From positions 1 through 43,349 of the forward strand of contig JAUCBJ010001230.1 of assembly GCA_032718475.1 (NCBI GenBank): DNA of 43,349 nucleotides, read 5' to 3'. A program made the position numbers and the translations under genes. The DNA comes from Nemertoderma westbladi (lineage: Eukaryota; Xenacoelomorpha; Nemertodermatida; Nemertodermatidae). The notes beneath the pieces were generated by a model, which saw nothing but the letters and a program-made list of their open reading frames with translations, was not told the origin of the DNA and made no database searches. The first letter of the stretch is position 1; each line of letters starts with the position of its first letter. Below are positions 17,684 to 28,250 of this stretch, piece after piece.

Positions 17684-19047
17684 TGTGCGGCCTTGGTGAA
17701 TGGTTGGGTACGGCCGTGGTGAATGGTTGGGTGCGGCCTTTGTGAATGGTTGGGTGCGGCCTTGGTGAATGGTTGGGTGCGGCCTTGGTGAATGGTTGGG
17801 TACGGCCGTGGTGAATGGTTGGGTGCGGCCTTTGTGAATGGTTGGGTGCGGCCTTGGTGAATGGTTGGGTGCGGCCTTGGTGAATGGTTGGGTGCGGCCT
17901 TGGTGAATGGTTGGGTGCGGCCTTGGTGAATGGTTGGGTACGGCCGTGGTGAATGGTTGGGTGCGGCCTTTGTGAATGGTTGGGTGCGGCCTTGGTGAAT
18001 GGTTGGGTGCGGCCGTGGTGAATGGTTGGGTGCGGCCTTGGTGAATGGTTGGGTGCGGCCTTGGTGAATGATTGGGTGCGGCCTTGGTGAATGGTTGGGT
18101 ACGGCCGTGGTGAATGGTTGGGTGCGGCCTTTGTGAATGGTTGGGTGCGGCCTTGGTGAATGGTTGGGTGCGGCCGTGGTGAATGGTTGGGTGCGGCCTT
18201 GGTGAATGGTTGGGTGCGGCCTTGGTGAATGGTTGGGTGCGGCCTTGGTGAATGGTTGGGTGCGGCCTTTGTGAATGGTTGGGTGCGGCCTTGGTGAATG
18301 GTTGGGTGCGGCCTTGGTGAATGGTTGGTTACGGCCGTGGTGAATGGTTGGGTGCGCCTTTGTGAATGGTTGGGTGCGGCCGTGGTGAATGGATGGGTGC
18401 GGCCGTGGTGAATGGTTGGGTGCGGCCGTGGTGAATGGTTGGGTGCGGCCTTGGTGAATGGTTGAGTACGGCCGTGGTGAATGGTTGGGTACGGCCGTGG
18501 TGAATGGTTGGGTGCGGCCTTGGTGAATGGTTGGGTGCGGCCTTGGTGAATGGTTGAGTACGGCCGTGGTGAATGGTTGGGTACGGCCGTGGTGAATGGT
18601 TTGGTGCGGCCTTTGTGAATGGTTGGGTACGGCCGTGGTGAATGGTTGGGTGCTGCCTTGGTGAATGGTTGAGTACGGCCGTGGTGAATGGTTGGGTACG
18701 GCCGTGGTGAATGGTTGGGTGTGGCCTTTGTGAATGGTTGGGTGCGGCCTTGGTGAATGGTTGGGTGCAGCCTTGGTGAATGGTTGGGTGCGGCCTTGGT
18801 GAATGGTTGGGTGCAGCCTTGGTGAATGGTTGGGTACGGCCGTGGTGAATGGTTGGGTGCGGCCGTGGTGAATGGTTGGGTGTGGCCTTTGTGAATGGTT
18901 GGGTGCGGCCTTGGTGAATGGTTGGGTGCGGCCTTGGTGAATGGTTGGGTGCGGCCTTGGTGAATGGTTGGGTGCGGCCTTGGTGAATGGTTGGGTACGG
19001 CCGTGGTGAATGGTTGGGTGCGGCCTTTGTGAATGGTTGGGTGCGGC
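17684..19047 (+). repeat. 23-bp minisatellite, about 59 copies
   Basis: Tandem units with the core GTGAATGGTTGGGT and a variable GCGGCCTTG / ACGGCCGTG / GCGGCCTTT half. In the first half of the array the ACGGCCGTG variant is regularly followed by the CTTTG variant, a higher-order pattern. The 279-codon minus-strand frame through it arises because a 23-bp unit cycles through all frames without meeting a stop. Confidence 0.97.
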
Positions 19048-19662
19048 TGGTTTGGATGCGGGCAGAATGAAATTGTTGTAAAATACCGCGGTTCACCGCC
19101 GGTTGAAGTTTAAAAAAGTTATCCTCCCAATTCAATAAATATCCAATTGCTAGGATTTTAGACATCATAGTGGTTATGGATGGTGGCCCTACAAACTACA
19201 AATCTAACGAAGCGTTGCTTTGCTATCTAATCCCTTGAATCGTTGGCTGGACTATGTAATGATTGCTTCCCATGTCTCGCAGAATTCCCTGTTGTCCATT
19301 TTAATCCGACTTCTGCAACCCTAGCTGGGGCTAGCCGCGCCATCGCCATAGTGACGTCTTGCAAGTTCTAAGGGCTCAAAGTTCCCTTTTTATATTTTAC
19401 TGATTTTACTCTAATTAATCTCGAAAGTGCCTACTTCCTCAATACATGCTGTTTTGCACACAATAGTTACCCGTTATCTATCCACCATATGGGGGTTTCG
19501 ACGCAATATATATTCAATCATCTCCAGGGGAATTACGCGAGGGGCGTACTGGCCTGTTGTGAATCCGTACAAATGCCCAGTGGCCTGGCCTGTTGAGACC
19601 TGCATTGCACTAACAAAGTACTAGTTGGTAAGATATTAATTTCCGGAATTTCCCCAACTCTA
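19048..19662. other. Non-coding; nothing recognised
   Basis: Moderately GC-balanced unique-looking sequence without a supportable gene. It is the most complex stretch between the arrays and would be worth a database search. Confidence 0.4.
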
Positions 19663-20002
19663 CCATACGAAGTGCACTGCTTTGGTATGACGTGCACTAA
19701 TTCACCGGTGCAATTATGCACTTCACCAGTACGAAGTGCACTGCTTTGGTATGACGTGCACTAATTCTCGGGTTCAATTATGCACTTCACCAGTACGAAG
19801 TGCACTGCAACGGTACTAAGTGCACTACACTGGTTCAATGTGCATGGCACCAGTACGAAGTGCACTGCAACAATGCGAAGGTGCACTAATTCACCGGTGC
19901 AATGTGCACTGCACCAGCATGAGTGCACTGCCCGGGTTCAATGTGCACTTCACCAGTACGATATGCACTGCAACACCATGAAGTGCACTGCACTGGTTCA
20001 AC
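19663..20002 (+). repeat. Degenerate GTGCACT array
   Basis: GTGCACT or GTGCACTG recurs roughly every 20 bp, separated by ACCAGTACGAA, ACTGGTTCAAT or CACCGGTGCAAT. A 66-bp higher-order unit is visible between TACGAAGTGCACTGCTTTGG at 19666 and at 19732. Confidence 0.85.
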
Positions 20003-20480
20003 ACAATTTCATTTTCCTTTCGTCATCTAGGCTGGCCTGGTGTACAGTACTTTTCCCGGCCCGGTTCTTTTTCACGGATCTTTCATTATTAATCTACGAA
20101 AATATATAATTTTATCGGAATTTTCACAAATTTTGCTTTCACCCTGAGTAACTACTCTACAAATGGCTTTGGGTTATTTTGTTTTAGAGTGTGTGAAACC
20201 CACTTACTTACACTCAGAATGCTGGATATTACTCGGTTTTTTATTATTACAACATTAGTATTATTAGTTCATTAAGGTTGAAGGTTGTGCAGTATAATTA
20301 CTTGCATTGATTTGATTAGTGACTCTGTGACTCTCTGGTGACTTTAATTGGTTGATTTTTATAGTCTGACAACCACTTATCTTATTTATTAAATCATAAA
20401 TAATCGCCTTTAATTACGAATTATTTCATGAAATCAAATTTTAAATTATTCGAATACTTATTATCTGATTGTGTTGCTGC

Positions 20481-21228
20481 TAGGGATGTGAGTTTTCCGG
20501 AAATATGTTTTTTCATGGAAATTTCCGGAAAAGTACGCTTCACCCTTATTTACGATCACAAAAGCCAAGTCCATGTGAAGAATACCGGGATTTCACTTTT
20601 CGGTAGACTTTTATTGGAATTTTAAATATGAAGATTGTATTTTTTTTAATTTATCTTTCATTAAGTGTTTCATAGCGCTTGTTTCTGTCTTATAACCTGT
20701 GCATATACTAATTCGTTTATTGTTTTGGTTAGATTCAGCCCTTCTGTAACCTGTGTTTTTAGTGAAAACCTGGTATTCTTCACATGGGCCAGACACCGAA
20801 GCATTTCAACACAACTAAACAGGAATCACTTGTTTCTAGTGATAGCCGTACTCTACTTGTGTTTTCCTATGTGTTTTCAGAATGTGTTTAAAGTGACCAA
20901 ATAGCAGGAGGTATTAAATTGTGAAAGATTTAGATTTGAAAGTGTATTAATTTCCGAACTTGCGTGAAAGTTTAAAACATAGTTAATAATGAAATTGTCA
21001 ACACAAAGTCACAAGCACTACTTTAGTTCATATCTTATTATTACTATTTTATGCAATTAATAAGAGGATATTTCTGTAAGTATTTACTACTAAAAGTAAA
21101 CTTATATAATAATTAATAATAATTATTTAATAAAATCGGGAATTTCCGGAAAAATGGCTTTGAAATTTCCGGAATTTTACGTAAAATTCCTCATGAAATT
21201 TCCTAACATTTCCTCTCTCACATCCCTA
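20481..21228. mobile_element. hAT-like MITE, 748 bp
   Basis: The left end TAGGGATGTGAG and right end CTCACATCCCTA are perfect inverted repeats. The flanks GTTGCTGC (20473-20480) and GTTGCCGC (21229-21236) match in 7 of 8 bases, consistent with an 8-bp hAT target duplication after one mutation. Subterminal TTTCCGGAAA palindromes occur in both arms. No transposase is encoded. The terminus differs from the 5615-7618 element beyond TAGGG, so it is a separate family. Confidence 0.85.
20714..20757 (+). repeat. Dispersed short core repeat, copy 6
   Basis: GTTTATTGTTTTGGTTAGA is followed by CTGTAACCTGTGTTTTT. It lies inside the 748-bp hAT-like MITE and its 3' half is partly diverged. Confidence 0.65.
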
Positions 21229-21372
21229 GTTGCCGCAGTGTTGTGTTGCGTACAATAAATTATCGCACTGCTAAATAATCTAAAATATTCTAACAATAAA
21301 TTAAGAAGCTCTTATGGTTTGCTAATATTTTTTTATTTGATTAATCGAAATATTCCAAATTGTAATAAAACT

Positions 21373-22772
21373 TGCCCAATACCACGGTCTCCATGTTGTT
21401 GCGCCCAATACCACGGTCTCCATGTTGTTGCGCCCAATACCACGGTATCCATGTTGTTGCGCCCAATACCACGGTATCCATGTTGTTGCGCCCAATACCA
21501 CGGTCTCCATGTTGTTGCGCCCAATACCACGGTCTCCATGTTGTTGCGGCCAATACCACGGTATCCATGTTGTTGCGCCCAATACCACGGTCTCCATGTT
21601 GTTGCGCCCAATACCACGGTCTCCATGTTGTTGCGCCCAATACCACGGTATCCATGTTGTTGCGCCCAATACCACGGTCTCCATGTTGTTGCGCCCAATA
21701 CCACGGTATCCACGGTCTCCATGTTGTTGCGCCCAATACCACGGTCTCCATGTTGTTGCGCCCAATACCACGGTCTCCATGTTGTTGCGCCCAATACCAC
21801 GGTATCCATGTTGTTGCGCCCAATACCACGGTCTCCATGTTGTTGCGCCCAATACCACGGTATCCACGGTCTCCATGTTGTTGCGCCCAATACCACGGTC
21901 TCCATGTTGTTGCGCCCAATACCACGGTCTCCATGTTGTTGCGCCCAATACCACGGTATCCATGTTGTTGCGCCCAATACCACGGTCTCCATGTTGTTGC
22001 GCCCAATACCACGGTATCCACGGTCTCCATGTTGTTGCGCCCAATACCACGGTCTCCATGTTGTTGCGCCCAATACCACGGTCTCCATGTTGTTGCGCCC
22101 AATACCACGGTCTCCATGTTGTTGCGCCCAATACCACGGTCTCCATGTTGTTGCGCCCAATACCACGGTATCCATGTTGTTGCGCCCAATACCACGGTCT
22201 CCATGTTGTTGCGCCCAATACCACGGTATCCATGTTGTTGCGCCCAATACCACGGTCTCCATGTTGTTGCGCCCAATACCACGGTCTCCATGTTGTTGCG
22301 CCCAATACCACGGTCTCCATGTTGTTGCGCCCAATACCACGGTCTCCATGTTGTTGCGCCCAATACCACGGTCTCCATGTTGTTGCGCCCAATACCACGG
22401 TCTCCATGTTGTTGCGCCCAATACCACGGTATCCATGTTGTTGCGGCCAATACCACGGTATCCACGTTGTTGCGCCCAATACCACGGTATCCATGTTGTT
22501 GCGCCCAATACCACGGTCTCCATGCTGTTGCGCCCAATACCACGGTCTCCATGTTGTTGCGCCCAATACCACGGTCTCCATGTTGTTGCGCCCAATACCA
22601 CGGTCTCCATGTTGTTGCGCCCAATACCACGGTATCCATGTTGTTGCGCCCAATACCACGGTCTCCATGTTGTTGCGCCCAATACCACGGTCTCCATGTT
22701 GTTGCGCCCAATACCACGGTCTCCATGTTGTTGCGCCCAATATCACGGTTACCACGGTCTCCATGTTGTTGC
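21373..22772 (+). repeat. 29-bp minisatellite, about 48 copies
   Basis: Unit CCAATACCACGGT(C/A)TCC followed by ATGTTGTTGCGC. A 9-bp insertion giving GGTATCCACGGTCTCC occurs at 21705, 21859 and 22013, exactly 154 bp apart, each with the same order of C/A variants between: a 154-bp higher-order repeat of five units plus 9 bp. The unit contains no stop in any frame on either strand, so all six frames are open for about 1.4 kb. I do not regard any as a protein gene. Confidence 0.97.
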
Positions 22773-23729
22773 TTTTATCATTGTTATTATTAATTTATGT
22801 TTTCCAGCCATTATTTGTATAATTGTCATAAATTATCAAACTTTTTCTCTGAAACTCCTTCTAGTTTTGAATTTATTGTTATTGATAAATTTACTGATGT
22901 GCCACAATTTCGTTAAATCATAAAGTATTTTATTATCTTCGGCGTTTCCGAATGGTTGGTATGATATTTTACATAATAATTTTATGAAAAGTAACTAAAA
23001 TAGTATTATATGTGGACAAAGTATATATAATATAAACCTATTTGCTATAATAATATAAATTTAATTGCTATGGGGCGAGCCATGCACTACAGCAGTACTG
23101 GCAACATACGACAGCAACATTCTACTCAATAAACTTATCTACGAAACATGTTTCAGTTAATGTTAATGTAGAACACATGGTCGCATCCTGACCTACCGCT
23201 GTATGTGATTATGTCTCACCCGGTATCCCCGTCACCCGGTACAGTATAATCTCATATTGGATAGCTGTATGCAACTTAGACAACTTATTGCGTATTTATT
23301 TCTTAATAATTTAATTATTGGCCTTCTATACTGTTGTATAGAAAGTCATGATTTAATTACATGAACTCTTTGAGTTTATTTAAATTTATGTAGATGTGAT
23401 TTCGTGTTTTTTAGTTTTAACTCATTCGACATTGTATAGCCGTGTACTGCACCTTTCTCGACATATTAATGTCTTCCACAATATAGTGCACCATTAACGC
23501 CCTACCTATTATTTCTATTTCACTTTAGTTTCAACCAGTTCCCACATCCATTTACTGCACCAACACAATTCCGTATCCTCAAGTTATTGTTCCATTCTTA
23601 CATCTTTGTTTAACTCAATATTTAATATTTTGCACTTTTGGTTGTCTCTTTTGACATTTGCCGGTTTATAAACCATATGTGTTCGTTCTTTTGATATTGA
23701 TTTACTTACATTTATGTAATTTGTTAAAT
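22773..23729. other. AT-rich, non-coding
   Basis: No gene recognised. There is a small perfect hairpin, TTCTATAC-TGTT-GTATAGAA, at about 23324-23343. Confidence 0.5.
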
Positions 23730-23848
23730 AATACACCAGGTCCTAGAGTAAACATTAATTACTTAATTAGTCTTTATTAATTGAGATGCTATAAATATTG
23801 AGCTGCTATAAATACACCAGTCCTAGAATAATATGTCTTTATTCATCA
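23730..23848 (+). repeat. Roughly 48-bp repeat, left of LINE
   Basis: Words of the form CTATAAATACACCAGGTCCTAG followed by a TGTCTTTATTCAT-like stretch occur at about 23732 and 23800. The same unit resumes right of the LINE at 25396 and 25441, so the LINE sits within the array. Confidence 0.75.
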
Positions 23849-23849
23849 T

Positions 23850-25390
23850 CAACATCATTCAACATCATGTATCTGTGTCTGGGCTTACAGATATCCCCAT
23901 TGGTAACATCCCTTTGCTGAAATCAAGACTGCAGCTAGGATCAATCGTGCCAGTGGAGTAGATGGCGTTCCCCCTGAGGTTTTTAAAATTCCTGAGTGTT
24001 TGGAGCTCATTCACCCAAATTATTGTGGATATGTATAGAACAAAGAGAGTCCCTAAAGTTGGTCCCAGCCCCAAAGAAGGGCAACCTAACAACCCGTGGA
24101 TCTTTTCGTGGAATCTCGTTAATCTCGATTGCTGCAAAGCTATACAACATAGTTGAGAGACTGTTACGTGGGAACCAAAATGGGTTCCGTAAAGGTCATG
24201 GGACCGTGGAGCCTATTCTGAGACTTACAAGGAGAATCGAAGAGTTATCAATAAAGAAAGACAGACAACTGGCTATTATCTTTGTTGAATTCTTTAAAGC
24301 CTTCGACTCAGTCTCCCGACCACGGATGTTCAGCATACTGGTGGCATCATATGGGATTCCTGAGGAAATTATGGCAGCTATCACATCACTGTACGATGGT
24401 TCCACCACCTTTGTGTCTACCCTCTGCCTTTGTGACAGATCCATTCTAAGTCTTATGGGGAGGGGGGTCCTTCAGGGTGACACACTTGCAGTACTTGCAC
24501 CATTCTTATTCGTAATTGTGGTTGATTATGTTCTACGCATGTCCTTAGACCATCTTAATAAAGATGGGGCGATGGTAACACCCCTACTGACACAAGAAGT
24601 TGAGGAAATCCAGCAAAGTACCTTGCTGGTCTAGACTTTCCTGATGACATAGGGGTACTGTCATAATCACTAGAGGGAGCACAAGGGCTCCTCTGCTCAT
24701 TGGAGCAGGTTGCTTCTAGTGTTGGTCTTTTTGTAACTTCCAAGAAGATCAAAATCATGACAGTGAACCTAGACAGCCCTCAAGAAATGGCTTGCTTGAG
24801 CACGTGGATGACTTCTGATACTTGGGATCATGGATCAGAAAGTCAGACCTTCGGATAGGTAAGGGGAAGGCATATGCAGCGTTAAATAGTGTGTCCAGGA
24901 TTTGGAAGTCTCATAGAATAAAACGGAACCTTAAGGTTCTATTATCTATGGCAGCAGTACCGGTAGTACCAGTACTCTTATAAGGGAGTCCATGCTGGGC
25001 TCTAACTGCAGAGGATACCAACTAAATCTCTGGATGGCACTTTCACAAGAATGCTGCCCCGGGTTCATTGTGTCAAGTACAATGCACACATATTCAATCA
25101 GACTATATACAACATTGGAGGTGTTCTATTAATCTCCCCTAGCTTGCCACTTGAACAGAACCGCCTCCGCTTTGCAGGACATTGCTTCCGCCGTGAGGAT
25201 CAGCCAGAGCATAATCGAGTGCTTTGGCGCCCTCATGGGGCGAATAAGCATGGTGGACAGCCCATGACTTTCTTGAGACGCATCTTAAAGCCATGGCGGC
25301 GCAACTTTGTTGGCAAGCCTGGACAGCATTCTTAATTATGTAATATATATAATGCAGCTCCAATGCAGCATGCCGATCGTAGTAGTAGTA
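23850..25390 (+). pseudogene. 5'-truncated LINE with reverse transcriptase
   Basis: The conceptual translation gives INRASGVDGVPPEVFK, then VPAPKKG..RGISLISIAAKLYN, NGFRKGHGTVEPIL, VEFFKAFDSVSRPRM, GVLQGDTL..APFLFVIVVDYVLR, then in another frame FPDDIGVL (the position of the Y/F-ADD catalytic motif). LRFAGHCFRRED, VLWRPHGANKHGGQPM and WRRNFVGKPGQ follow. This order is that of a non-LTR (LINE) reverse transcriptase and its C-terminal tail, which copies element RNA at a nicked target. The endonuclease is missing. There is an internal deletion between KLYN and NGFRKG, a three-residue duplication in the GDTLA..APF motif, and the catalytic ADD reads PDD. Frameshifts and stops make it dead. The 3' end is GCATGCCGATCGTAGTAGTAG. 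Clade not assigned. Confidence 0.88.
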
Positions 25391-25492
25391 GTAGCTGCTA
25401 TAAACACACCAGGTCATAAAATAATGTCTTTATTCATTGAACTACTAAATACACCAGGTCCTAGAATAATGTGTCTTTATTCATTGAGCTGG
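25391..25492 (+). repeat. Roughly 48-bp repeat, right of LINE
   Basis: Resumption of the unit seen at 23730-23848, with ACACCAGGTC at about 25405 and 25451, each followed by a TCTTTATTCATTGA word. Confidence 0.75.
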
Positions 25493-26471
25493 GGTTGTTG
25501 GGGAGCTGTGTGTGATGGGTTTGGGGGAGGGAGCTCAGTGAAGGAGGTGATTGTTGGGGAGCTGTGTGTGATGGCTTGGGGGGGGTGCTCAGTGAAGCGG
25601 GGGATTGTTGGGAGCTGTGTGTGATGGCTTGGGGAGGACGCTCAGTGAAGGAGGGGGTTGTTGGGAGCAGGGTGTGTTGGGTTGGGGGGAGGTTGCTCAG
25701 TGAAGGAAGGGGTTGTGGGGAGCTGTGTGTGATGGCTTGGGGAGGAAGCTTAGTGAAGGAAGGGGTTGTGGGGAGCTGTGTGTGATGGCTTGGGGAGGGA
25801 GCTCAGTGAAGGAGGGGGTTGTTGAGAGCAGGGTGTGTTGGGTTGGGGGGAGGTTGCTCAGTGAAGGAAGGGGTTGTGGGGAGCTGTGTGTGATGGCTTG
25901 GGGAGGAAGCTTAGTGAAGGAAGGGGTTGTGGGGAGCTGTGTGTGATGGCTTGGGGAGGGAGCTCAGTGAAGGAGGGGGTTGTTGGGAGCAGGGTGTGTC
26001 GGCTTGGGGGGGAAGCTCAGTGAAGGAGGCGGTTGTTGGGAGCAGGGTGTGTTGGCTTGGGGAAGAAGCTCAGTGAAGGAGGGGGTTGTTGGGGAGGCTT
26101 GGGGGGGAAGCTCAGTGAAGGAGGATGTTGTTGGGGGGAGCTGTGTGTGATGGCTTGGTGAGGAAGCTCAGTGAAGGAAGAGGTTGTGGAGAGCTGTGTG
26201 TGATGGCTTGGGGAGGAATCTCAGTGAAGGAAGGGGTTGTGGAGAGCTGTGTGTGATGGCTTGGGGAGGAAGCTCAGTGAAGGAAGGGGTTGTGGAGAGC
26301 TGTGTGTGATGGCTTGGGGAGGAAGCTCAGTGAAGGAAGGGGTTGTGGATAGCTGTGTGTGATGGCTTGGGGAGGAAGCTCAGTGAAGGAAGGGGTTGTG
26401 GATAGCTGTTGTGTGATGGCTTGGGGAGGAAGCTCAGTGAAGGAGGGGGTTGTTGGGCAGCTGTGTGTGAT
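25493..26471 (+). repeat. 53-bp G-rich minisatellite, about 19 copies
   Basis: Unit contains GAGCTGTGTGTGATGGCTTG, then GGGAGGAAGCTCAGTGAAGG and AGGGGTTGTGG. Spacing of AGGAAGCTCAG is exactly 53 bp in the second half (for example 26161, 26214, 26267). The first half is more variable, with CAGGGTGTGTTGG variants. Confidence 0.95.
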
Positions 26472-27684
26472 AGATTTATTATCTCGCTAATATTATAATA
26501 TTGCTTTTTCCCTACAATATCAATGCTTACAGTACAATCAACAAGTACCTAGGGGGGGGGGGAGAGATACTCCCTTTTTTGTAAATAGCTAAATTATTTC
26601 TGCTTGTAGGTAGTTTTGTATATTTTATACCTTTTGGAGGATAAACATGGCCAAAGATTGAGTTCAAATAAAAAATGTCGCCCCCTAGCGGCCACCAGCG
26701 AAAATGTTAATTTCACTAAAAACATTTTGGAGTCTTGGTTTTTCTGAATCAGCATCCTCGGTTCCACAAAACATATCGGTTACATTTTTGTTTATGTCCT
26801 AATTTTTTTAATATTATTAACTAATATGAATTATTATTTATTATATATTTACTAATTTCAAGAAATTAATATGAAATAATGAAAAAAGATGAAATCATCA
26901 ACTAGAAAAAAACCCAGCCGATATTTTCGATATAAATAAATATATTTTGACGGAGACGTTGACAGACAAACAGAAAGTCAAACTGAGAGACAGGCAGACA
27001 TAGTAGATAATATACATATTATTATTAGATAATTCCAAACATGAAAACAGACATCGACATCAAGAAAAATCGCAACAGCAAACATTTCAGATTGCTTATG
27101 TGCTTTTTAATATTTTGATTGACAGACGGAAAGCGAAGCCATTTCCATATTTGAAATCCTCAATAAATTCTGCTCTAGGTGAAATAAAAAAGAAATCGAA
27201 AATTTTGACGGGGGGGGGGGGTCTTGTATAACAACAATGATAGAGCACTGCGTTGCAGTTAGTGGATCACTCTTTGACTGCGATGTGTGCATGGTATCAT
27301 AATAACTGTAATTCTCAGTGTAAACTGTATAATACAGCACAGCACTATAAATTGAGTGAAGGTACAGCATTAGACTTGGCCTACAACTAACAGTTTGTTG
27401 GTGCTGCTATGCCTATCGCGTATCAGATATGCAAATTCTAGTTATTGTACCAGCAGACCAGTCAGTGCCTTGGCAGCGGATTTATTATTACATTGGTCCT
27501 TAGGGTTCTTTAGTAGTTTAGACCCTACTACTACAAATGCACAACAATCAACAATACTCCTGTACTGCAATAATAATAATAAATTCAACGCTACCGCACC
27601 GTTCTACAGTAACTGTTTTCGTCAGTTTCCCTACACTCCTTGTTTTCGCTTTGTTTTCGCCTGTTGTCACGATCTAGTACTACC
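26472..27684. other. AT-rich, decayed repeats; no gene
   Basis: No supportable coding region. It includes short G runs near 26551 and 27209 and a CGCCCCCTAGCGGCCA word at 26679. Confidence 0.45.
26679..26694 (-). promoter_or_regulatory. CTCF-like motif (candidate)
   Basis: Minus-strand TGGCCGCTAGGGGGCG fits the core of the bilaterian CTCF consensus (CCNSYAGGGGGCG). A weaker inverted counterpart, TGGCCGCTAAGTGGCG, lies on the plus strand at 28717. Both may simply be ends of one old repeat. A motif match alone is not evidence of binding. Confidence 0.25.
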
Positions 27685-27860
27685 CCACTACATGAGAGCG
27701 CTGGCTACCCAATCACTATTACGCAACGTAAATAGTGACTTATTTGGTAATAATGAATGGTCAGGTAATTCACCCGACTTGAACCCCGCCAAAAATATGC
27801 TGCTTCGGAACGTTTAAAATTGAACACGACAGAACAACAGACACACCGATTGAGTTAGTG
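27685..27860 (+). pseudogene. Tc1/mariner transposase fragment
   Basis: 27755-27814 encodes EWSGNSPDLNPAKNM, a near match to the W.GNSPDLNPIEN signature around the last catalytic acidic residue of Tc1/mariner DDE transposases, which insert at TA dinucleotides. The glutamate of the usual PIEN is replaced by lysine (PAKN). Only this short segment and a loosely similar upstream stretch survive, and the frame stops shortly after. The long open frame starting at 27395 that contains it is otherwise unrecognisable and I do not annotate it. Confidence 0.6.
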
Positions 27861-27929
27861 GTACCTGTATGCTAAGCTCGCTTTCTTCCGTCGCTCGCCC
27901 CACAATAGAAAACATACTATGTCTAAAAA

Positions 27930-28250
27930 ATTTCCTATATGGGTTTTCTTGGTCCGTGACTTCATTTCTGATGTCAGTATTCAAATTTGGCAAATATAAA
28001 CGACTGCCAAACAGACAATTTGGGAGTCATCAATGTTAAATCTGACACTCTAAATGAATTCTGCGACCAGGAAAACCCCTATAACTAAACTTTTAGTTAG
28101 ATGGTGAGCCCTTTTCTTATATTTAACGGACAAATTGTCGGATAGTCAGAAAGACCGACATACAGACAAACAGACTAACTAGATTTCTTTAAAAGTGAAA
28201 TCTTACCTCAGAAATGAAATCAGCGACCAGGAAAACCCCCATACATCTTA
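27930..28250. repeat. Three diverged copies of a GACCAGGAAAACCC repeat
   Basis: GCGACCAGGAAAACCCC occurs at about 28061 and 28224. An inverted, more diverged copy (GGGTTTTCTTGGTCCGTGAC) lies at about 27942. Each is next to an AGAAATGAA-like word. Confidence 0.6.

Noticed and set aside
18329-19168. 279-codon minus-strand frame of TQPF/NHSPRPHP repeats
   Set aside because: Translation of the 23-bp minisatellite; the frame ends with the array.
21319-22923. Long open frames (450-534 codons) in all six frames
   Set aside because: They are produced by a stop-free 29-bp repeat; no unique domain or start context supports a gene.
27395-27817. 140-codon open frame as a host gene
   Set aside because: Only the last part is recognisable, and it is a Tc1/mariner signature; the rest has no similarity or start context.
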